Source: Actinomycetota bacterium (GTDB lineage Bacteria; Actinomycetota; Actinomycetes; Nanopelagicales; Nanopelagicaceae). From it: DNA of 5,794 nucleotides. The stretch spans positions 1 to 5,794 of the forward strand of contig WLCS01000068.1 of assembly GCA_009705185.1 (NCBI GenBank), written 5' to 3'. The notes beneath the pieces are model-generated. The model made no database searches and was not told the origin of the DNA. It saw nothing but the letters and a program-made list of their open reading frames with translations. Below are positions 1-4,616 of the stretch, piece after piece; within the stretch, counting starts at the first letter, position 1, and the number at the start of each line of letters is the position of its first letter. The position numbers were made by a program, and so were the translations under genes.

Positions 1-995
1 GACATGGTTTAGTCCCTGTCGCACAAGCTGCAGTTGCAGCGGGTGCTGATTATCTTGGAGTTGCACTCCTTGAAGAAGCGATCACTTTACGTGAGGCGGG
101 AATCAACGCTCCGATATTGGCATGGTTAGTGCAACCAGGTTCTGATTTTGCAAAGGCGATTGAATTAGATATTGATATTGCAGCGGCATCACTAAAAGCA
201 CTTCAGGAAATTTCAGAAGCGTCGACATCAAAGAAAGCACGCGTACACCTCGAAGTAGATACGGGAATGAGTCGTGGCGGTTTCTTATCTGAATGGGATC
301 AGCTCACCGCAGAGCATTGTGCCGATTTAGAAATCGTTGGAATCTTTTCTCACTTTGCTCGCGCTGATGAACCAGACGAGAAGCAAAATCAAGATCAGTT
401 AGCACGATTTAATGAGATGGTTGTAAAAGTACATTCATTTGGTTTTGCCAACGTGATTCGTCATCTTTCAAATTCTGCAGCGACGCTCAAGAATCACGCT
501 GCTGCATTCGACATGGTGCGTACTGGAATAGCCATGTATGGACTTTCACCTGATGTAACAACTTTGGGTACATCTCAATCACTTGGATTGCGCCCAGCCA
601 TGCAATTACGTGCTGCGCTGTATCTTGTAAAGGATGTTCCTGCAGGAACTCCAGTGGGATACGGAGCAACAGAAAGCACTTCAGCAAATACTCGATTAGG
701 TGTTGTTGCCATGGGTTATGCAGATGGAATTCCGCGCATCGCACATGATGCAGGTGTGTGGAGCGCTGGAAAACGTGCACCGATTATTGGACGTGTATCA
801 ATGGACCAATTCGTAGTTGATCTAGGTTCGGATTCGAAAGCGAATTCAGGGGATTGGGTCACAATTTTTGGCAATGGTTCACACGGTGAGTACACGGCAG
901 ATGATTGGGGCGCAGCATCTGGCTCAATTAATTATGAGATTGTTACTCGAATTGGTCCTCGTGTGCCTAGAATTTATGCACCACATGTCTACTAA
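1..995 (+). CDS. alr: Alanine racemase, 5'-truncated by the window edge
   Basis: This is a PLP-dependent racemase interconverting L- and D-alanine in the cytoplasm, which supplies D-Ala for peptidoglycan. The reading frame is open from base 3 to the TAA at 993-995, giving 330 visible residues against about 365-370 for the family. It enters at the HGLVP stretch that normally follows the VKADAYG motif, so the PLP-binding lysine should lie about 15 bases left of the window. Visible family motifs are VDTGMSRGG (from about 257), RHLSNSAA (about 459-482), RTGIAMYG, the catalytic-tyrosine motif MGYADG (Tyr codon 717-719), GRVSMDQ (789-809) and the C-terminal TRIGPRVPR. The ATG at 117 lies inside the barrel domain and is not the true start. 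No frameshift is seen. livG follows after 33 bases with no terminator hairpin between them, so read-through into the transporter genes is plausible. Confidence 0.96.
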   Translation, partial: HGLVPVAQAAVAAGADYLGVALLEEAITLREAGINAPILAWLVQPGSDFAKAIELDIDIAAASLKALQEISEASTSKKARVHLEVDTGMSRGGFLSEWDQLTAEHCADLEIVGIFSHFARADEPDEKQNQDQLARFNEMVVKVHSFGFANVIRHLSNSAATLKNHAAAFDMVRTGIAMYGLSPDVTTLGTSQSLGLRPAMQLRAALYLVKDVPAGTPVGYGATESTSANTRLGVVAMGYADGIPRIAHDAGVWSAGKRAPIIGRVSMDQFVVDLGSDSKANSGDWVTIFGNGSHGEYTADDWGAASGSINYEIVTRIGPRVPRIYAPHVY

Positions 996-1018
996 GAAGT
1001 TACATTCAAAAGAAAGCC

Positions 1019-1023
1019 GGAGG
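1019..1023 (+). promoter_or_regulatory. Ribosome binding site of livG
   Basis: A full GGAGG core lies 5 bases before the GTG at 1029. It fixes that GTG as the livG start, and the protein then begins at the expected distance from the first ABC beta strand. It is the strongest Shine-Dalgarno sequence in the window, consistent with livG leading the transporter genes. Confidence 0.85.
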
Positions 1024-1028
1024 TTCTC

Positions 1029-1826
1029 GTGAGCGAGTCAACTGGCCTTTCAATTTCTCATCTCACCGTTAAGTTTGGTGGGCTCACCGCACTCGATGAT
1101 GTTTTCTTAGATGTCGCCCCAAACACAATTGTTGGATTAATTGGTCCTAACGGTGCGGGCAAGACAACTATCTTTAATTCAATCTCAGGACTTGTCACAC
1201 CGGCTTCTGGTGAAATCTCAATTCACGGTAAGAAAATGAAGTGGCCAGCAAGTCATCAGCTTGCAGAGTTTGGAATTAGTCGCACACTTCAGGGCGTTGG
1301 ATTATTTAGCGGTCTTACAGTTCTTGAGAATGTAATGATGGGTGCAGACATCACTAGTGGTTCCAATTTTCTAAAAGATCTCTTTGGGTTATCAGGAAAA
1401 GCAGAAGCAAAACTTCGTCGTCGTGCACTCGATGCACTTGCGTGGGCAGGCGCTCTTGATATGGCTGAGAAAATGCCAGGACAACTTACCTACCCAGAGA
1501 CGAAGAGAGTCTCTATTGCTCGCGCTCTAATTTCACAACCCAAGATTCTGCTCCTAGATGAACCAGCAGCAGGCCTTGGACAAGATGACATCGATAAGTT
1601 TGCAGCTCTTCTGAAACAACTTAAGCAACGTTGCGCAATCATTATTGTTGAGCATCACGTCGATTTCATTGGCGCAATTTCTGATCAAGTTTATGTTCTC
1701 AATTTCGGAAAAGTCATTTCAAGTGGAACTTTTGATACCGTGAAAAGAGACCCTGCTGTACTTGCTGCTTATCTCGGAACTTCTGCGCAAAGTGGGTCAG
1801 ACGCATTGGGTGGTGACCATGCTTAA
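1029..1826 (+). CDS. livG: LIV-type ABC transporter ATP-binding protein LivG
   Basis: This is one of the two cytoplasmic ATPases of a branched-chain amino acid type importer, 265 aa against about 255 in the family. The GTG start is set by the GGAGG at 1019-1023. Visible in order are Walker A GPNGAGKT (residues 39-46, Lys45), the Q-loop within SRTLQ (Gln88) followed by the LFSGLTVLENV segment typical of LivG, Walker B with LLLDEP (Asp177, catalytic Glu178), the D-loop region AAGL, and the switch His209 in VEHH. The odd part is the ABC signature. Residues 153-157 read LTYPE where LivG proteins usually have L-(S/A/P)-Y-G-Q, so Gly becomes Pro and Gln becomes Glu, while the following KRVSIARAL aligns normally. 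The other catalytic residues are intact, so this looks like a working but asymmetric ATPase and not a decayed gene. Its last 8 bases overlap livF. Confidence 0.95.
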   Translation: MSESTGLSISHLTVKFGGLTALDDVFLDVAPNTIVGLIGPNGAGKTTIFNSISGLVTPASGEISIHGKKMKWPASHQLAEFGISRTLQGVGLFSGLTVLENVMMGADITSGSNFLKDLFGLSGKAEAKLRRRALDALAWAGALDMAEKMPGQLTYPETKRVSIARALISQPKILLLDEPAAGLGQDDIDKFAALLKQLKQRCAIIIVEHHVDFIGAISDQVYVLNFGKVISSGTFDTVKRDPAVLAAYLGTSAQSGSDALGGDHA

Positions 1827-2532
1827 GATCGAAAATTTGGTTACTAAATTTGGATCTGTTGTCGCACTCGATGGGGTGTCGATGACAGCTCATGAATCAA
1901 AAATCACCACTGTCATCGGCGCAAATGGAGCGGGCAAAAGCACTCTGTTGCGCACAATTTCTGGGCTAGAACATCCCGCACAAGGCGCGATCACATGGCA
2001 AGGCGAATCAATTGTTGGACGTCGACCTGAAGATATTGTGCGACTTGGGATAGCCCATGTTCCCGAAGGTCACGCAGTTATTTCAGAACTCAGCGTTGAA
2101 GAAAACATTTCCATGGGCTCACTATTTAGACGCAGAAAATTTAAATCAGATATAGCAAAGGCCATGGATGAGATGTACCAACTTTTTCCTCGCCTACAAG
2201 AACGTCGCAAGCAATTGGCAGGAACTCTTTCGGGTGGAGAACGCCAGATGCTTGCAATCAGTCGAGCGCTGGTTTCACGTCCGCAATTATTGCTATTGGA
2301 TGAACCCTCACTTGGACTTGCACCTCTTGTTGTCGAACAAATCATTGATTCAGTAAATACTCTCTGTCGCACAACCGGATTAACAGTTCTTTTGGTTGAG
2401 CAAAATGCAAACACAGCTCTCGGTGTTGCAGACCATGGCGTTCTGCTTGCACTTGGAAAAGTTGTTGCCGATCGACCAGCAGCCGAACTCAAAGCAGATG
2501 AAAATCTCCGAGCTGCTTATTTGGGGTATTAA
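1819..2532 (+). CDS. livF: LIV-type ABC transporter ATP-binding protein LivF
   Basis: This is the second ATPase subunit, expected to pair with LivG under the LivH/LivM channel. I chose the ATG at 1819, which overlaps the livG stop by 8 bases, because the protein then starts MLKIENL directly at the first ABC strand and is 237 aa, the usual LivF length. A GGGTGG stretch at 1808-1813 can serve as its ribosome site. The frame stays open upstream to an ATG at 1762, but those 19 extra residues have no family counterpart. Motifs are Walker A GANGAGKST (34-42, Lys40), the LivF-type VPEG at 81-84 in the Q-loop region, a canonical LSGGE signature (137-141), Walker B LLLLDEP (Asp161, Glu162), and VEQNAN, where Gln195 replaces the switch histidine. 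That replacement is normal for LivF proteins. livH follows after 2 bases. Confidence 0.95.
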   Translation: MLKIENLVTKFGSVVALDGVSMTAHESKITTVIGANGAGKSTLLRTISGLEHPAQGAITWQGESIVGRRPEDIVRLGIAHVPEGHAVISELSVEENISMGSLFRRRKFKSDIAKAMDEMYQLFPRLQERRKQLAGTLSGGERQMLAISRALVSRPQLLLLDEPSLGLAPLVVEQIIDSVNTLCRTTGLTVLLVEQNANTALGVADHGVLLALGKVVADRPAAELKADENLRAAYLGY

Positions 2533-2534
2533 AT

Positions 2535-3446
2535 ATGAATACATTCTTAGCAGCCTTATTTTCAGGTACTTCGCGCGGAGCGATATTCGCACTCGTAGCA
2601 CTTGGGCTTGTCATTGTCTGGCGTGGAGCTGGAATCGTTAACTTTGCACAGATGGGTCAAGCGATGTTTAGCACGTACATCGCATCGACTTTGATAACCA
2701 ATGGAAATAGTTATTGGGTTGGATTCTTTGTTGCACTCTTTGCTGGTGCTGCGATGGGAGCTCTATTAGATATTTTGGTGATGCGACCACTTTCAAATAA
2801 GAAGAAGACTGAATTGCTCAGCAGTGATTCGATGCGCGCAGCTGTACCTGTGATTGCATCTCTCGGAATTTTGGGAGCACTTCAAGCTCTTGCTGGAATT
2901 CTGTGGGCTGCCGAAGAACGTGGCTTTCCAGCGCCGGCAAAACAAGAAGGATTTACCTTCGGAAGCAACGTCATGCCATTTACCGCATTTGATTTATTTG
3001 TTATTTCATTGGTGGCACTCACTTTGGTAATTACTACTCTATTCTTTAAGAAAACTGGAATTGGTTTGGCAATGCGAGCAACAGCGCTCAATCAAGAAGT
3101 GGCAAAGCTCAGTGGAATTCGCACTAATCGCACGCGTACTCTCAGTTGGGCAATTTCGGGTGCAGCATCTTCTTTAGCTGGATTGCTTATTACTCCGACT
3201 TCTAATTTGTCACCAAATACTCTCGACCTCGTTTTGATTGTTGGATTTACTGCAGCCGTTGTTGGTGGACTCGACAGTCCGGCAGGCGCAGTTCTTGGAG
3301 GTTTCATTCTCGGAATGGTGATCTCATTTGTGACTTTCTATGACACACCTGAAGATGTATTCCTATCTATCCTTGCAGTCTTACTACTTGTATTGCTCAT
3401 CAGGCCTCGAGGAATTCTGGGCTCAAAGGATGTGCGCCGTGTCTAA
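2535..3446 (+). CDS. livH: LIV-type ABC transporter permease LivH
   Basis: This is one of two integral membrane subunits forming the translocation path, 303 aa, within the usual 290-310 range. The ATG at 2535 lies 2 bases after the livF stop, and GGGG at 2523-2526 is the only nearby ribosome-site candidate, so translation is probably coupled to livF. The N-terminal helix ends in GIVNFAQMGQ (residues 33-42), the LivH counterpart of the GxxNFAHG motif. A cytoplasmic EAA-like loop is visible at about residues 178-196 (GLAMRAT through KLSGI), which should contact the ATPases. Near the C-terminus is GGLDSPAGAVLGG from residue 244, also a family hallmark. Hydrophobic segments are consistent with about eight membrane helices. 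The final helix is followed by the short basic tail RPRGILGSKDVRRV. The end of the gene overlaps livM. Confidence 0.94.
   Translation: MNTFLAALFSGTSRGAIFALVALGLVIVWRGAGIVNFAQMGQAMFSTYIASTLITNGNSYWVGFFVALFAGAAMGALLDILVMRPLSNKKKTELLSSDSMRAAVPVIASLGILGALQALAGILWAAEERGFPAPAKQEGFTFGSNVMPFTAFDLFVISLVALTLVITTLFFKKTGIGLAMRATALNQEVAKLSGIRTNRTRTLSWAISGAASSLAGLLITPTSNLSPNTLDLVLIVGFTAAVVGGLDSPAGAVLGGFILGMVISFVTFYDTPEDVFLSILAVLLLVLLIRPRGILGSKDVRRV
3425..3430 (+). promoter_or_regulatory. Ribosome binding site that decides the livM start
   Basis: AAAGGA lies inside the end of livH and sits 8 bases before the GTG at 3439. It abuts, and in fact overlaps, the in-frame ATG at 3430, so it cannot serve that codon. 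This favours the GTG at 3439 as the livM start. Confidence 0.6.
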
Positions 3447-4431
3447 TCTGAAAGCACATTCAATTGCGCGCAAGAGTCTGATCCGAACATTTCTCTTTAC
3501 TGTTGTGATGCTTATTCTTGGTTCACGCTTTGATGCATACAACCAAGCGCAACTGGCTCTTGTACTCATTCTCTTTATCGGCGTTCTTTCAGTAACAATT
3601 CTTACCGGAATTTCAGGTCAGCTCTCATTAGGACAAGGTGCGCTGATGGCAGTTGGCGGTTATTCCACTGCGTTAATGATGATTAATTACAAACTCTCAT
3701 TGTGGATTGCGATCCCACTTTCAATAATTTCTGCAGGCATTGCAGGACTTCTACTCGGCGTTGCAGCCGCGCGCCTAAGTGGTCCTTACCTGGCGGGCAC
3801 AACTCTTGTTATCGCTTTAGCAATTCCAACACTTGCAAATAGATTTATGTCCGTCTTTAAAGGTGATGAAGGCTTGCCAGTAGATGTTGGATATCCACCT
3901 GCCTGGTTCTCAAATACTTTTGGCGAACCAAGTTACGAAAAGTGGCAGATCTACGTTGCGCTCCCATTTGCAGCGATTGCGCTATTTTTTGCTTCTAATA
4001 TTTTGCTTTCTCGCAGTGGCCGTATGTGGCGTGCAATCCGTGACAATGAATTAGCAGCATCTCTTAATGGTGTGAATTATTCTCGTCAAAAGATTTATGT
4101 ATTTATAGTCTCTGCAACATTTGCTGGATTATCTGGCGCGCTCTATGGATTGCGCGGTTTAGTTGGGCCAAGCGTGTACCCAGTTTCACTTTCGCTCACA
4201 TTGCTTACTGCTGCAGTCTTAGGCGGGATCAGAAGTATTTCTGGTGCATTTATCGGAACAGTAATTGTTGTGTATCTACCCGATTGGATTGAAAAAGCGC
4301 TAGGAAATTTCAGTCTGAGCGAACAAGTCTCTAATTTCTTACCTGCCCTCATCTCCAGTCTTCTGCTCATTCTTGTGGTGGTTATCAACCCTGCAGGGGT
4401 GGCTGGAACTCGACTGCACAAACATAAATAA
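3439..4431 (+). CDS. livM: LIV-type ABC transporter permease LivM
   Basis: This is the second membrane subunit of the importer, 330 aa from the chosen GTG at 3439, which gives an 8-base overlap with livH. An in-frame ATG at 3430 would add three residues. The frame runs open back to an ATG at 3340, but those codons lie deep in livH and encode no LivM-like sequence. A basic N-terminus (residues 5-16) precedes the first helix. Family marks are TGISGQLSLGQ (56-66), ARLSGPYLAGTT (cytoplasmic side), an extracellular section after FKGDEG holding aromatic and proline residues, the EAA-like loop RAIRDNE (198-204) leading to SATFAGLSGALYG, and AVLGGIRSISGAFIGT near the end. About eight to ten hydrophobic segments are visible. 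The protein ends in a short basic tail with HKHK. It is followed by the intergenic region that separates it from the binding protein gene. Confidence 0.93.
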   Translation: MSNLKAHSIARKSLIRTFLFTVVMLILGSRFDAYNQAQLALVLILFIGVLSVTILTGISGQLSLGQGALMAVGGYSTALMMINYKLSLWIAIPLSIISAGIAGLLLGVAAARLSGPYLAGTTLVIALAIPTLANRFMSVFKGDEGLPVDVGYPPAWFSNTFGEPSYEKWQIYVALPFAAIALFFASNILLSRSGRMWRAIRDNELAASLNGVNYSRQKIYVFIVSATFAGLSGALYGLRGLVGPSVYPVSLSLTLLTAAVLGGIRSISGAFIGTVIVVYLPDWIEKALGNFSLSEQVSNFLPALISSLLLILVVVINPAGVAGTRLHKHK

Positions 4432-4440
4432 TTGTTATAA

Positions 4441-4463
4441 ACCTGCATTTATGCGGGTAATTT
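4441..4463 (+). terminator. Hairpin after livM, candidate terminator
   Basis: ACCTGCAT and ATGCGGGT (4441-4448 and 4451-4458) form an eight-pair stem with one T-G pair and a very tight turn (seven pairs and a TTTA loop is more realistic). AATTT follows. It begins 10 bases after the livM stop and is preceded by an A/T-rich stretch. The short T-run makes it a modest intrinsic terminator. Confidence 0.45.
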
Positions 4464-4494
4464 GGCGCATCTAACCCGCGAGTTTTCGCATTTT
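4452..4494 (+). terminator. Alternative overlapping hairpin with T-rich tail
   Basis: GCGGGT (4453-4458) is perfectly complementary to ACCCGC (4474-4479), with a 15-base loop. The tail reads GAG, TTTT, CGCA, TTTT through 4494. Because GCGGGT is also the right arm of the 4441-4458 hairpin, only one of the two can form at a time. It may be a second termination signal or half of a switch. The long loop weakens the call. Confidence 0.35.
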
Positions 4495-4496
4495 CC

Positions 4497-4529
4497 GTTC
4501 ACATTCGGTTCAGGTTCTGTTAACGTAAC
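4497..4529 (+). repeat. Three tandem 11-base direct repeats, candidate operator
   Basis: The units are GTTCACATTCG (4497-4507), GTTCAGGTTCT (4508-4518) and GTTAACGTAAC (4519-4529). Columns 1, 2, 3, 5 and 8 (G, T, T, A, T) are identical in all three, and units one and two match at 8 of 11 positions. Eleven-base direct repeats beginning GTTCA resemble actinobacterial PHO boxes bound by OmpR-family regulators such as Streptomyces PhoP. GlnR sites also have about 11-base periodicity. The array covers the whole candidate livK promoter, so a bound regulator could block it. The repeat is seen directly; the regulator is inferred. Confidence 0.5.
4498..4526 (+). promoter_or_regulatory. Candidate sigma-70-type promoter of livK
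   Basis: TTCACA (4498-4503, one mismatch to TTGACA) and TAACGT (4521-4526, fitting the TAnnnT pattern) are separated by exactly 17 bases. Transcription would start near 4533, giving a leader of about 84 bases. The position after the livM hairpins and before livK fits separate transcription of the binding protein gene. The -10 match is only moderate. Confidence 0.45.
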
Positions 4530-4535
4530 GGCGTT

Positions 4536-4555
4536 CTGGCCCACTTCTGGGCTGG
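4536..4555 (+). other. Leader hairpin 1 upstream of livK
   Basis: CTGGCCCA (4536-4543) pairs with TGGGCTGG (4548-4555) around a CTTC loop. This makes an eight-pair stem with two G-T pairs and a perfect GGCCCA-type core. It would sit within a few bases of the predicted transcript 5' end, where such a stem could protect the mRNA. No T-run follows, so it is not a terminator. Confidence 0.5.
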
Positions 4556-4557
4556 TG

Positions 4558-4587
4558 GCAATGAAGCTGCATGAACAGGTTCATTGC
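4558..4587 (+). other. Leader hairpin 2 with two competing left arms
   Basis: GCAATGAA (4558-4565) is perfectly complementary to TTCATTGC (4580-4587), with a 14-base loop. Inside it, ATGAAC (4571-4576) is perfectly complementary to GTTCAT (4579-4584), with a 2-base spacer. The same right arm can therefore fold two ways. At DNA level the inner pair is a 14-base dyad that could instead be a protein-binding site. It ends 13 bases before the ribosome site of livK. No known riboswitch consensus was recognised. Confidence 0.4.
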
Positions 4588-4600
4588 AATTACGGCAAAG

Positions 4601-4608
4601 AGAAAGAG
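4601..4608 (+). promoter_or_regulatory. Ribosome binding site of livK
   Basis: AGAAAGAG matches the start of the ideal AGAAAGGAGG sequence and stands 8 bases before the GTG at 4617. It overlaps the other in-frame GTG at 4608, which argues for 4617. With the other start the protein would be only three residues longer. Confidence 0.5.
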
Positions 4609-4616
4609 TGAATGCA

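Noticed and set aside
487..780. Reverse-strand open frames opposite alr and the transporter genes (for example 487-780, 2070-2492, 4143-4448, 4923-5318)
   Set aside because: They lie wholly or mostly opposite well-supported genes, show no recognisable domains and are low-complexity or Cys/Ser/Pro-skewed. They are shadows of the real frames.
968..973. TAGAAT as a -10 element for a livG promoter within the end of alr
   Set aside because: The hexamer is good, but there is no acceptable -35 at 16-19 bases and no exact extended -10. One hexamer in A/T-rich coding sequence is weak evidence.
1762..1818. Upstream ATG giving a 19-residue longer LivF
   Set aside because: The added residues are a shifted reading of the livG end with no LivF counterpart. 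The ATG at 1819 gives the usual 237 aa and a normal domain start.
3340..3438. Upstream ATG giving a 33-residue longer LivM
   Set aside because: It lies inside livH and the extra residues are a frame-shifted reading of the last LivH helix. The ribosome site at 3425-3430 points to 3439.
4436..4441. TATAAA as a -10 element just after livM
   Set aside because: The best -35 candidate is only 15 bases away with two mismatches. Transcription from it would start inside the 4441-4458 hairpin, which makes no sense for a regulated leader.
4571..4584. ATGAACAGGTTCAT as a LexA SOS box
   Set aside because: Gram-positive LexA sites need GAAC and GTTC with a four-base gap; here the gap is two. No SOS gene is nearby.
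4497..4616. Known riboswitch (glnA type, glycine type or T-box) in the livK leader
   Set aside because: CGTTCA occurs by chance, but the other conserved blocks of the glutamine element are missing. Neither a T-box sequence nor the glycine aptamer core is present.
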